From assembly GCF_016429285.1 (NCBI RefSeq), contig NZ_JAELUI010000058.1, positions 1-32,877 of the forward strand: a stretch of DNA of 32,877 bases, written 5' to 3'. The position numbers and the translations under genes were made by a program. The stretch is from Ralstonia sp. ASV6 (GTDB taxonomy: Bacteria; Pseudomonadota; Gammaproteobacteria; Burkholderiales; Burkholderiaceae). Under the pieces are notes generated by a model. It was given only the letters and a program-made list of their open reading frames with translations. It ran no database searches and was not told where the DNA came from. Positions 24,437 through 32,075 of this stretch are shown in pieces; positions within the stretch are counted from its first letter, which is position 1, and every line of letters begins with the position of its first letter.

Positions 24437-25258
24437 TTAGCCCTTCAGCAGGTTCAGGATGCTGTTCGGTGCCGAGTTGGCTTGCGCCAGCATGGCCGTA
24501 CCCGCTTGCTGCAGAATGTTCTGACGGGTCATGTTCGACGTTTCAGCCGCGTAGTCGGTGTCGATCATGGCGGACTTGGCAGCCGACAGCGCGGTGTTCG
24601 ACGAGGTCAGCGTGTTGATGGTCGAGCTCAGACCGCTTTGCTGTGCGCCCAGGCTGGCACGTGCCGACTTCAGGCTGGCCAGATCGGTGGCGATCGCGGC
24701 TTGGGCTGCGGTTGCGTTGGCGGTCGAGGTCACGCTCGTGCCGGTCAGCGTACCGAAGCTGGCCAGGTTGGCGTTCGTAACGGTTGCCACATCGGTCGAT
24801 GCGCTTTGGCCGTACTGGAACGACGTGGAGGTCACCGAACCATCAAACAGCTTGGCGCCGTTGTAGTTGGCGTTGGTTTCGATGTTCTTGTTGGCCGAGG
24901 CCAGCTGTTGGTATTCCTTGTCCAGGTTGGCCTGGTCGGTGGTCGACAGACCGCCGTTGTTGGCTTCCACTGCCAGCTGGTTCATACGCTGCAGGTTGTT
25001 TTCAACCTGGCTCAGGTACGAGTCGGCCGTTTGCAGGTACGACTGTGCATTGTTGGCGTTCTGGATACCCTGGGTTTGTGCGTTCAGCGTGGTGGTCAGG
25101 CTCGACGACACAGCGTAAGCAGCGGCATCGTCCTTGGCGCTGTTCACGCGCAGGCCGGTCGACAGGCGTTGCAGCGACGTTTGCAGAGCGTTCTGCGACT
25201 GCGACAGAGCTTGCTGCGTTTGCAGGGACGAGATGTTGGTATTAAGGCTGAGGGACAT
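24437..25258 (-). CDS. fliC: Flagellin FliC
   Basis: The filament subunit, 273 residues, a short flagellin whose length I recall as typical of Ralstonia. The conserved D0/D1 N-terminus (SLNTNISSLQTQQALSQSQ) and C-terminus (ETSNMTRQNILQQAGTAMLAQANS) are intact, and the central variable part (about 140-190) is small and rich in Ser, Thr and Ala. These are potential O-glycan acceptors. The flg22-equivalent region (residues 30-51) diverges from the plant-recognised consensus at seven positions. The gene is monocistronic, with a sigma-28 promoter, an untranslated leader of roughly 105 nt and a strong terminator. Confidence 0.97.
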   Translation of the reverse strand: MSLSLNTNISSLQTQQALSQSQNALQTSLQRLSTGLRVNSAKDDAAAYAVSSSLTTTLNAQTQGIQNANNAQSYLQTADSYLSQVENNLQRMNQLAVEANNGGLSTTDQANLDKEYQQLASANKNIETNANYNGAKLFDGSVTSTSFQYGQSASTDVATVTNANLASFGTLTGTSVTSTANATAAQAAIATDLASLKSARASLGAQQSGLSSTINTLTSSNTALSAAKSAMIDTDYAAETSNMTRQNILQQAGTAMLAQANSAPNSILNLLKG

Positions 25259-25370
25259 GACGGCTCCTAAGTTTCCCGATGGCGTTGTTGCCCGTTTGGT
25301 TGCTCGTTCCGGCTAGGCCGGGCAACGTGACCTGCAACTTGAAGGGGATCAGGTCTGCGTTGTACTCAGG

Positions 25371-25397
25371 TTATCGGTGGCCGCGGCAGAAAGTTTA
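25371..25397 (-). promoter_or_regulatory. Sigma-28 (FliA) promoter of fliC
   Basis: Reading leftward: TAAACTTT (complement of 25390-25397), exactly 11 nt, then ACCGATAA (complement of 25371-25378). It matches TAAAGTTT-N11-GCCGATAA at 14 of 16 positions and sits about 113 nt before the fliC ATG. Confidence 0.92.
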
Positions 25398-25408
25398 GGG
25401 GCAACTTG

Positions 25409-25418
25409 ACAAATTTGT
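25409..25418. promoter_or_regulatory. Palindrome ACAAATTTGT upstream of the fliC promoter
   Basis: A perfect 10-bp AT-rich palindrome that ends 11 bp upstream of the fliC -35 element in GC-rich DNA. The position would suit an activator or a local UP-like element; no known operator is recognised. Confidence 0.35.
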
Positions 25419-25544
25419 GCGCGAGCGGCGGTTTGGCTTGGGAGGCACCCCCTACTTCCGCCCCCCACCAAAAGAGGCGCCGGGCCTCCTTCTTGGCCGG
25501 CATGTGCTCGGCTATACTCGATCGATCCGTTCAAAAGCGCCCGC

Positions 25545-25556
25545 CTCTATATAGAG
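25545..25556. promoter_or_regulatory. Palindrome CTCTATATAGAG upstream of the LuxR-type gene
   Basis: A perfect 12-bp palindrome about 27 bp downstream of a possible -10 box (TATACT at 25513) and 118 bp before the start codon. A repressor or autoregulatory site placed just downstream of a transcription start is plausible; the binding protein is unknown. Confidence 0.4.
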
Positions 25557-25593
25557 CACAGAGCGCTGCCGCACAGATGGGGAGTTGCACGGC

Positions 25594-25631
25594 CCGCCAG
25601 CATGATCCACAGGTCCAAGACCCGCTGGCGG
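25594..25631 (+). repeat. Inverted repeat in the leader of the LuxR-type gene
   Basis: CCGCCAGC (25594-25601) and GCTGGCGG (25624-25631) form a perfect 8-bp GC-rich stem around a 22-nt loop, 42 bp before the start codon. It may structure the mRNA leader; the start codon itself has no clear ribosome site. Confidence 0.45.
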
Positions 25632-25673
25632 CTAGAAGAGCTCTGAAGTGAGCCCGTTTGACCCGCAACGCCC

Positions 25674-26309
25674 ATGCTTAACGTTCTGATTGTTGAACCG
25701 CACGATATTGCCCGTGCCGGCTTGCGCCAGATCCTCAAGGATTCGCGCCTGGCCCGGCAGATCGAGGCAGTCCCCGACCTGCACAACGCCAACCAAGATC
25801 TGCTTGCCGAACGCGAGTGGGACGTCATGCTGTTCTCGGTGGAATCTGCCACCGGTGACGAGTTCCTGACCATCAAGACCGTACGCCAGCAGCACGCACG
25901 CCTGGCCATACTGGCGCTGGGCCGTCACCCCGAGGCGTTGCTCGCTGTGCGGGCGCTCAAGGCCGGCGCGTCCGGTTATCTACCGATGGACGCCAGCCAG
26001 CCGCAACTGCTGGCGGCCGTCAACGCCATCGCCAAGGGCAAGAAATACCTGCCCTCTGACATGGTGGAGGTGCTGGCCGACAACCTGAACGTCGACTGGG
26101 ACAAGCCCCGCCACGACATCCTGTCCGACCGGGAATTCCAGACCCTGCGCATGCTCGGCTCCGGCCGCACGCTGAGCGAGATTGCCGAGGCGCTGCAGAT
26201 CAGCGCCAAGACAGTCAGCGTCTATCGGGGGCGGGTGCTCTCGAAGATGAAGCTGCGCAACAACGCCGAAATGACCATGTACGTGGTCAGCAACGGGCTG
26301 CACCTGTAG
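25674..26309 (+). CDS. LuxR/NarL-family regulator with degenerate receiver domain
   Basis: A 211-residue response-regulator-like protein. Residues 1-125 have a receiver-domain fold (VLIVEPHDIARAGLRQILKD, then AVRALKAGASGYL), but the phosphoacceptor position is Ser55 (WDVMLFSVESATG, where DvvllD is expected) and the conserved Lys is Met105 (GYLPMDAS). Residues 148-211 are a standard NarL/FixJ helix-turn-helix (LSDREFQTLRMLGSGRTLSEIAEALQ split around IAEAL, then KTVSVYRGRVLSKMKL). It should bind DNA but is unlikely to be switched by Asp phosphorylation. It lies divergent from fliC, and no histidine kinase gene is adjacent. The start is set by the receiver domain; no ribosome site is evident. 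Confidence 0.9.
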   Translation: MLNVLIVEPHDIARAGLRQILKDSRLARQIEAVPDLHNANQDLLAEREWDVMLFSVESATGDEFLTIKTVRQQHARLAILALGRHPEALLAVRALKAGASGYLPMDASQPQLLAAVNAIAKGKKYLPSDMVEVLADNLNVDWDKPRHDILSDREFQTLRMLGSGRTLSEIAEALQISAKTVSVYRGRVLSKMKLRNNAEMTMYVVSNGLHL

Positions 26310-26344
26310 AACGCCCCGCAAAGCCGCAGCACGGGGGCGTTTTC
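26310..26344 (+). terminator. Terminator after the LuxR-type gene
   Basis: AACGCCCC (26310-26317) pairs perfectly with GGGGCGTT (26334-26341) around a 16-nt loop and continues into TT. It begins directly after the stop codon, between two convergent genes. The T-run is short (four T residues in all). Confidence 0.65.
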
Positions 26345-26349
26345 CAAAC

Positions 26350-28272
26350 TCAAAGAAGTCGCGGAATGCGCTCGCCATATCGGCGTACGTTCTCGCGCAC
26401 CAACTCCTGTACAGCGGATGGCTCCAGCGGACGCGTGAGCAGGTAGCCCTGATACTCGTCGCAGCCGACTTCGCGCAGAAAATCGAGCTGTCCGGTGGTC
26501 TCCACGCCCTCCGCCACGGTTTTCATGCCCATCGCCTGCGCCATCATGATGATGGCCCGCGTGATGGCGGCACGTTCGGCCACGTGCGGCAAATCCTGCA
26601 CGAACGAGCGGTCGATCTTGAGCGTGTCGATCGGGAAACGGTGCAGATACGACAGCGATGAATATCCGGTGCCGAAATCATCCAGCGCCAGCGACACGCC
26701 CATCGCGCGCAGCTCGGTCAGCAGCGCATGCAACGACGGATCATCGCGGATCAAAATGCCCTCGGTCATCTCCAGCTCAACCGCGTCCCCCGGCAAGCCG
26801 CTGGTGGAAAGCGCCCCGCGCACCATGGTGCTGAGCTGCCCCGAACTGAAAGCCTGCCCTGACAGGTTGATCGACATGCGCAGTTGCGGCAGCCCGATGC
26901 GGCGCCAGCGCGCAAGCTGATCGCAAGCGGCGCGCAGAATCCAGCGGTCGATCTCAACAATCAGGCCGGTTTCTTCCGCATCCTGGATGAACTGGCCGGG
27001 CATCATGCGGCCGAAATCTGCGGAATTCCAGCGGATCAGCGCCTCAACGCTGACGATGCGGCCGCTCTTCACGTCCACGCGCGGCTGGTAGTCGGCATAG
27101 AACTCGTTGCGGTCGCTGGCGCGGCGCAGGCCCGATTCAATGCGGAAGCGGCGCGAAACACGGTCGTCCAGATCGCTGGTAAATGTCTGGAAGTTGTTGC
27201 GGCCCCGCTCCTTGGCCAGATACATGGCCGCATCGGCCTTGCGCAGCAGGGTGTTGGAGTCGTCGCCGTCGTGCGGGGCCACGGCAATGCCGATCGACAC
27301 GCCCAGGAACAACTCCTGCCCCTCGATGTAGAAGGGCGCGCTGATGGCCGAGAGAATGCGTTCAGCCACGCGGCGCGTGCCCAGGCCGTCGAGCGATTCG
27401 AGCATGACGACAAACTCGTCACCGCCCAGGCGCGCCACCGTGTCGGCCTCTCGCGCGCAGGCCTGCAGGCGGGCCGCTACTTCGCGCAGCAGCATGTCGC
27501 CAAACTGGTGGCCCAGCGTGTCGTTGACGTTCTTGAAACGATCCAGATCCAGGAACATGACCGAGACGCGCGTACGGTTGCGGCGCGCGATGGCCAGTGC
27601 ATGCTCCAGACGGTCTTCCAGCGCGGAGCGGTTCAGCAGGCCGGTCAGCGTATCGTGTGTGGCCAGATGCCGGATGCGCTGCTGCGCCTCGCGGATCTGC
27701 GTAATGTCGACCAGCGACACCAGCACGGAGTAAGGCGGCATGCCCGCATTGGCCCCAGTCGCCGGCACAGCGGTCATCGAGTGACCGCCCTCCGTGTACA
27801 GCGGCGTCCAGTTGCTCGACACCCACACGGTGCGGCCGTCCTGGCAATGCAGCCCGAAAATCTGGCTCAACTGCGGCAGGCCTTCGGCCATCACGTCGCG
27901 GTCGGGCCAGTCGGTGTCGTGGATGGGCGCCTCGAACTCGTCAACGGCCGACAACACCACCTGCGCCAGCGTGCGCCCCACCAAGTCGGCCACAGGCACG
28001 CCCAGCAAGCGCGCGGCGCTGGGGTTGGCGTAGGTCACCCGCCGCTGGCCGTCACACACCAGAATGCCCTCAGTCAGCGCGTTGACCATCGACAGCAGGT
28101 CGAGCTTCGGGCAGAAGCCCGGTGGCTCGCCGCGTGCCGGACAGTCAGCTGGCAGTCCGTCGGCATCGACGGCGCCAAGAGCAGCTCGGGTGGGAAAGGG
28201 CAAGGAATTCAAGACGGCTTCCGGCTGGACGTTTGTGCGGCGCCGAAAACTTGCCCGGCGCCCTTTGCACAA
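26350..28272 (-). CDS. PAS-GGDEF-EAL cyclic-di-GMP protein
   Basis: A 640-residue cytosolic signalling protein without clear membrane segments. Order: PAS domain (about 58-195), diguanylate cyclase domain with GGDEF at 283-287 and inhibitory-site RxxD at 274-277 (READ, five residues before GGDEF), then a phosphodiesterase domain with EAL at 410-412, AEETGLIVEIDRWIL, DDFGTGYSSLSYL, KIDRSFV and AEGVET. All catalytic motifs look intact, so it may be bifunctional, with PAS input setting the balance. c-di-GMP controls the switch between motility and attachment, in keeping with its position between fliC and fliL. The listed start is a TTG; a TTG at 28212 with GGAAG 6 nt upstream is an alternative (620 residues). 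Confidence 0.93.
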   Translation of the reverse strand: MCKGRRASFRRRTNVQPEAVLNSLPFPTRAALGAVDADGLPADCPARGEPPGFCPKLDLLSMVNALTEGILVCDGQRRVTYANPSAARLLGVPVADLVGRTLAQVVLSAVDEFEAPIHDTDWPDRDVMAEGLPQLSQIFGLHCQDGRTVWVSSNWTPLYTEGGHSMTAVPATGANAGMPPYSVLVSLVDITQIREAQQRIRHLATHDTLTGLLNRSALEDRLEHALAIARRNRTRVSVMFLDLDRFKNVNDTLGHQFGDMLLREVAARLQACAREADTVARLGGDEFVVMLESLDGLGTRRVAERILSAISAPFYIEGQELFLGVSIGIAVAPHDGDDSNTLLRKADAAMYLAKERGRNNFQTFTSDLDDRVSRRFRIESGLRRASDRNEFYADYQPRVDVKSGRIVSVEALIRWNSADFGRMMPGQFIQDAEETGLIVEIDRWILRAACDQLARWRRIGLPQLRMSINLSGQAFSSGQLSTMVRGALSTSGLPGDAVELEMTEGILIRDDPSLHALLTELRAMGVSLALDDFGTGYSSLSYLHRFPIDTLKIDRSFVQDLPHVAERAAITRAIIMMAQAMGMKTVAEGVETTGQLDFLREVGCDEYQGYLLTRPLEPSAVQELVRENVRRYGERIPRLL

Positions 28273-28581
28273 CTACAACGGCACGCGCGGGCAAATCTTT
28301 CGGGCCGACATCACTTTTACGCAGCGGCTTGCGCGCCGGGCGGTGAGGAAGGCGCATGGGGGCGAGATGCATCGCCATAAAGTGATTTATAGATTACTTT
28401 ACAGTCACCAAATCCACCCATCTCTTTGCCGCAAACCCCCGAGATAGACGGGATTGACCGCGTTTCTTGGCGGAATGAGCTGGACAGAGGTGGTGAAGAA
28501 TGCCATCCGAGAACCCGACTCTGGAATTTCCGAATTTCGAGCCGGGAAGGCCCACCCCCCTATAGCCTCCGAGTGATCCCC
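28273..28581. other. Divergent intergenic region between the PAS-GGDEF-EAL gene and fliL
   Basis: A 309-bp stretch with no convincing gene. It contains an AT-rich inverted repeat at 28379-28400 and a weak FlhDC-box-like dyad around 28441-28472. The latter has ACG, a 10-bp spacer and CGTTTCTTGGCG; its right half reads AAGAAACG on the opposite strand, 6 of 8 against AAATAACG, and its left half is poor. The fliL promoter must lie here because fliL heads the rightward operon. Confidence 0.5.
28379..28400. promoter_or_regulatory. AT-rich inverted repeat in the fliL control region
   Basis: AAAGTGAT (28379-28386), a 6-bp spacer, then ATTACTTT (28393-28400): 7 of 8 symmetric. Around it the DNA is markedly AT-rich for this genome, and TATAGA (plus) and TATAAA (minus) hexamers overlap it, so it may be a shared promoter or operator for the two divergent genes. 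Confidence 0.45.
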
Positions 28582-29079
28582 ATGGCCGAAGCCGCTGCCG
28601 CCACTACCGCACCCGCCCCTGCTGCCAAGGGCGGCTCTACCAAGCTGCTGCTGATCATCCTGATCGTGCTCGTGCTCGTCGGCATGGGCGGCGCCGCTGC
28701 CTGGTTCTTCCTGGGAGGCGCCAACCACGCTGCGTCCCCCGCCGCACCGGCCAAGCCCAAAGAGCCGGTGTTCGTGCCGATGGACACCCTGACCGTCAAC
28801 CTCAAGCCCGAGGAAGGCAACGATCGCTATCTGCAGATCGGCATCACCTTCAAGAGCTTTGACAAGCACGCAGAAGAAGGCATCAAGACCTACACGCCCG
28901 AACTGCGCAGCCGGATCCTGACGCTGCTGGCCAGCAAGTCGCCCACCGAGCTCTATCCGGCAGAGGGCAAGGCCGCACTCGCCAAGGAAATCGTCGAACA
29001 ATGCGAGCAGGTGTTCAAGGCTGTCGGCAAGGAATCGCCGGTAGCGGACGTCCTGTTCACCAACTTCGTGATCCAGTGA
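28582..29079 (+). CDS. fliL: Flagellar basal body-associated protein FliL
   Basis: A single-pass inner-membrane protein that surrounds and supports the stator units. It has 165 residues: a short Ala-rich cytoplasmic segment, a transmembrane helix at about 21-43 (LLLIILIVLVLVGMGGAAAW), a Pro/Ala linker and a periplasmic stomatin-like domain (PMDTLTVNLKPEEGNDRYLQ onward). The start at 28582 is chosen from the position of the membrane helix; the upstream open frame to 28426 has no FliL character. Its ribosome site is weak. It is the first gene of fliLMNOPQR. Confidence 0.93.
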   Translation: MAEAAAATTAPAPAAKGGSTKLLLIILIVLVLVGMGGAAAWFFLGGANHAASPAAPAKPKEPVFVPMDTLTVNLKPEEGNDRYLQIGITFKSFDKHAEEGIKTYTPELRSRILTLLASKSPTELYPAEGKAALAKEIVEQCEQVFKAVGKESPVADVLFTNFVIQ

Positions 29080-29080
29080 C

Positions 29081-30088
29081 ATGCTCAAGGAAGAGTTTCT
29101 TTCCCAGGAGGAGATCGATGCGCTCCTCAAGGGCGTCACCAACGAGGTCGACGAGGAACCTGTCGAGGCCGACCCGTCTGGTATCCGCACCTACAACCTG
29201 GGCTCTCAGGAGCGCATCGTCCGTGGGCGCATGCCCACGCTGGAAATCATCAACGAGCGGTTTGCGCGCAACTGGCGCCTGGGGTTGTTCAACTTCATGC
29301 GCCGCAATGCGGAGATCTCCGTTGGGCCGGTGAAGGTCCAGAAGTACAGCGAGTTCATCCGCAACCTGGTCGTGCCGGCCGCTATCAACCTGGTGCACGT
29401 CAAGCCGCTGCGCGGCACGGCGCTGTTCGTGTTCGACCCCAACCTGATCTTCCTGGTGGTCGACAACCTGTTCGGTGGCGACGGGCGCTTCCACATGCGC
29501 GTGGAAGGCCGTGACTTTACGGACGTCGAGCAGCGCATCATCCAGCGCATGCTGCAGTTGATGTTCGACCACTACGGCAAGGCATGGCAGCCGATCTACC
29601 CGATCGAGTTCGAACAGCTGCGCATGGAAATGCACACCGAGTTTGCCAACGTGGCCACGCCCAATGAGGTGGTGGTGACGACCAGCTTCAGCGTGGAGCT
29701 GGGCAGCAACGGCGGCGACGTGCACATCTGCATGCCCTACACGATGATCGAGCCGATCCGCGACCGGCTCACCTCCGCCATCCAGGGCGAGGCGCTGGAA
29801 GTGGACAAGCGCTGGGTGCGGCTGCTCTCGCAGCAGGTGCAGACCGCCGAGGTGGAACTGATTGCCGACCTGACCACCGCCCGCGTGCAGTTTTCTGACC
29901 TCCTGAACATGAAGGTGGGCGATGTCTTGCCGGTTGAGCTCGACGATTTTGTAACCGCCAAGGTGGACGGCGTGCCCGTCATGGAATGCAGCTACGGCAC
30001 CTTCAACGGTCAATACGCCCTGCGGGTCAACCGCATGCTGAATATGAGCGGCAGTGAATCTGCCATGGAGTCTGACGATGACAACTGA
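29081..30088 (+). CDS. fliM: Flagellar motor switch protein FliM
   Basis: The C-ring protein that binds phospho-CheY and sets rotation direction. It has 335 residues, the standard size. The N-terminus carries the CheY-binding motif LSQEEIDALL (7-16). The middle CheC-like domain includes GRMPTLEIINERFARNWR and NLFGGDGRF (the GGxG loop), and the C-terminal SpoA domain ends with NGQYALRVNRML. The start lies 1 bp after fliL's stop with no separate ribosome site, so it is probably coupled to fliL. It overlaps fliN by 11 bp. Confidence 0.97.
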   Translation: MLKEEFLSQEEIDALLKGVTNEVDEEPVEADPSGIRTYNLGSQERIVRGRMPTLEIINERFARNWRLGLFNFMRRNAEISVGPVKVQKYSEFIRNLVVPAAINLVHVKPLRGTALFVFDPNLIFLVVDNLFGGDGRFHMRVEGRDFTDVEQRIIQRMLQLMFDHYGKAWQPIYPIEFEQLRMEMHTEFANVATPNEVVVTTSFSVELGSNGGDVHICMPYTMIEPIRDRLTSAIQGEALEVDKRWVRLLSQQVQTAEVELIADLTTARVQFSDLLNMKVGDVLPVELDDFVTAKVDGVPVMECSYGTFNGQYALRVNRMLNMSGSESAMESDDDN

Positions 30089-30539
30089 ACCGACCATGAA
30101 CCCCGAGACCAGCGCCGACGACATCGATGTCGAGATGACGATGGAAGAGGCCATGGCCCTGGAAGCCGCGCAACGCGCCGCAGCCAATCCGCCGGCAAGC
30201 GCGCCCGCTCCGACGCCAGCCGCCGATTCGGTCTTCAAGCCGTTGATGGCCGACAGCCCGAGCACAACCAGCTCGCGCAACGACATCGACATGATTCTGG
30301 ACATCCCCGTGCAGTTGACGGTGGAGCTTGGCCGCACCAAGGTGCCCATCAAGAACCTGCTGCAACTGGCGCAGGGCTCGGTGGTGGAACTGGACGCACT
30401 GGCCGGTGAGCCGATGGACGTGCTCGTCAACGGTTACCTGATCGCCCAGGGCGAAGTGGTGGTGGTGAACGAGAAGTTCGGTATCCGCCTGACCGACATC
30501 ATCACGCCGTCCGAACGTATCCGTAAGTTGAACCGCTGA
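30078..30539 (+). CDS. fliN: Flagellar motor switch protein FliN
   Basis: The lower C-ring protein, also the docking site for FliH-FliI. The 153-residue protein has an acidic, Ala/Pro-rich N-terminal half and a C-terminal SpoA domain (LDIPVQLTVELGRTKVPIKN, then LVNGYLIAQGEVVVVNEKFG and RLTDIITPSERIRKL). The ATG at 30078 is preferred because GGAG is 7 nt upstream and the product begins with the usual acidic tail; an upstream start at 30054 would lie deeper in fliM. Confidence 0.96.
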   Translation: MTTEPTMNPETSADDIDVEMTMEEAMALEAAQRAAANPPASAPAPTPAADSVFKPLMADSPSTTSSRNDIDMILDIPVQLTVELGRTKVPIKNLLQLAQGSVVELDALAGEPMDVLVNGYLIAQGEVVVVNEKFGIRLTDIITPSERIRKLNR

Positions 30540-30608
30540 GTTGAACCACCCAGCGTCGCACCTGACGCACCCTGCGCAACCACTGCTCCCCCCGGGCAAG
30601 GTGTTGAA

Positions 30609-30998
30609 ATGAACCATGCAGTTGATTGGGCCCGCACCTTGGGCGGCCTGTTTGTCGTATTGGCCATGATCGTGGCAGCCGGCTGGCTGCTGCGCAGGCT
30701 GCAGCAGCGTGCGGGCATGGGCCCTGGGCGCCGCAGCCAGGTCGTCTCGGTGGTGGCGCAGCAGATGCTGGGCGCCCGCGAGAAGGTGGTGGTGGTGGAA
30801 GTGGAAGGCACGTGGCTGGTGCTGGGCGTCACCCAGCACAACGTGCAGACGCTGCACACGTTGCCACGCCCCATTGAGCCTGCCAGCCCTACCGAGCCGG
30901 ATGCCGGCTCCGGTGACGGCGCCAATACCAAACCCCCTTCCTTTGCCGACGCACTGGCCATCCAGGTCAAGCGCCATCTGACGGGGAAGTCGGAATGA
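30609..30998 (+). CDS. fliO: Flagellar biosynthesis protein FliO
   Basis: A small bitopic membrane protein that assists assembly of the FliP ring of the export gate. It has 129 residues, one transmembrane helix at about 10-29 ([20 protein letters not shown]), then a beta-rich cytoplasmic part ([20 protein letters not shown] and [15 protein letters not shown]) typical of FliO. AAGGTG lies about 6 nt before the ATG. It is 69 bp after fliN and overlaps fliP by ATGA. Confidence 0.92.
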   Translation: MNHAVDWARTLGGLFVVLAMIVAAGWLLRRLQQRAGMGPGRRSQVVSVVAQQMLGAREKVVVVEVEGTWLVLGVTQHNVQTLHTLPRPIEPASPTEPDAGSGDGANTKPPSFADALAIQVKRHLTGKSE

Positions 30999-31753
30999 AC
31001 ATGCGTGCTGTCTTCCCTGGTGTGCGTCTATTGATTGCACTGGCACTGCTGTGTGCCGCACCCGCCGTGTTTGCGCAGGCGCAACCCGGCCTGCCGCTGC
31101 TCTCGGGCACTGCCGGCGGGCAGAGCTACACGCTGCCGGTGCAAACGCTGATCTTCCTCACGTCGCTGGGTTTCCTGCCAGCCATCATCCTGATGATGAG
31201 CAGCTTCACGCGCATCATCATCGTGCTGTCGTTGCTGCGCCATGCGCTGGGCACGCAGACCACCCCGCCCAACCAGGTGTTGATCGGGCTGGCGCTGTTC
31301 CTCACGTTCTTCGTCATGTCGCCGGTGCTCGACAAGGTGTACACCGACGCCTACGTGCCGCTGCGCGACAACAAGATCACCGTAGAACAGGCCATGGACA
31401 CCGCGGCCACCCCGCTGCGCCAGTTCATGCTCAAGCAGACGCGCGAGCCGGATCTCGCCCTGTTCGTCAAGATGGGCAACATGCCGCCCATCGCCGCGCC
31501 CGAACAGACGCCCATGCGCGCGCTCATTCCCGCCTTTGTCACCAGCGAGCTGAAGAGCGCGTTCCAGATCGGGTTTGCCATCTTCATCCCGTTCCTGGTG
31601 ATCGACATTGTGGTGGCGGCGGTGCTGATGTCGATGGGGATGATGATGGTCACGCCGTCGATCTTCTCGCTGCCGTTCAAGATCATGCTGTTTGTGCTGG
31701 TGGATGGCTGGCACCTATTGCTGGGCTCGCTGGCCCAGAGCTTTGCGCAATAA
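30995..31753 (+). CDS. fliP: Flagellar type III export gate protein FliP
   Basis: A core subunit of the FliPQR export gate. Its 252 residues include a cleavable signal peptide ([20 protein letters not shown] to about AQA at residue 28), the transmembrane segment with [21 protein letters not shown] (FliP signature, here split at the P-A boundary), [20 protein letters not shown], and the C-terminal block [18 protein letters not shown] through [14 protein letters not shown]. The length fits the family (about 245). The ATGA overlap with fliO indicates coupling. Confidence 0.97.
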   Translation: MNMRAVFPGVRLLIALALLCAAPAVFAQAQPGLPLLSGTAGGQSYTLPVQTLIFLTSLGFLPAIILMMSSFTRIIIVLSLLRHALGTQTTPPNQVLIGLALFLTFFVMSPVLDKVYTDAYVPLRDNKITVEQAMDTAATPLRQFMLKQTREPDLALFVKMGNMPPIAAPEQTPMRALIPAFVTSELKSAFQIGFAIFIPFLVIDIVVAAVLMSMGMMMVTPSIFSLPFKIMLFVLVDGWHLLLGSLAQSFAQ

Positions 31754-31762
31754 GGAGCCGTC

Positions 31763-32032
31763 ATGACACCCGAGTACGTATTGGATATGGCGCGCCAGGC
31801 GATGCAGGTCGCCATGATGGTGGGCGCGCCCATGCTATTGGTATCGCTCGTGGTTGGCCTGCTGATGGCGGTGTTCCAGGCTGCCACACAGCTGAACGAG
31901 CAATCGCTGTCGTTCATTCCCAAGCTGGTGGCCGTGGCCGCCACCATGATCCTGGCTGGCCCCTGGCTCGTGAGCGTGATCGTTGACTACACGCGCGATC
32001 TGCTCACCAACATCCCCAACTACGTGAATTGA
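31763..32032 (+). CDS. fliQ: Flagellar type III export gate protein FliQ
   Basis: An 89-residue export gate subunit with two hydrophobic hairpin helices (VAMMVGAPMLLVSLVVGLLM and LVAVAATMILAGPWLVSVIV) joined by the conserved loop FQAATQLNEQSLSFIPK. This is the exact family size. AGGAG lies 6 nt before the ATG, 9 bp after fliP. Confidence 0.97.
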   Translation: MTPEYVLDMARQAMQVAMMVGAPMLLVSLVVGLLMAVFQAATQLNEQSLSFIPKLVAVAATMILAGPWLVSVIVDYTRDLLTNIPNYVN

Positions 32033-32075
32033 CGTAGCCGAGCTGACGTAGCCGCCCCACTCCGCCAAATCGACC

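Larger units (their letters stand above)
25259..25673. other. Divergent regulatory region between fliC and the LuxR-type gene
   Basis: A 415-bp gene-free stretch. Leftward it holds the fliC leader and sigma-28 promoter. Rightward it holds a possible -10 box TATACT (25513-25518), a 12-bp perfect palindrome CTCTATATAGAG (25545-25556) and an 8-bp inverted repeat in the presumed leader (25594-25601 with 25624-25631). A further 10-bp palindrome lies just upstream of the fliC -35. I see no credible coding sequence. Confidence 0.65.

Noticed and set aside
26884-28380. Long open frame (498 codons) opposite the PAS-GGDEF-EAL gene
   Set aside because: The GGDEF and EAL motifs on the minus strand are complete and decisive; the plus frame has only shadow composition.
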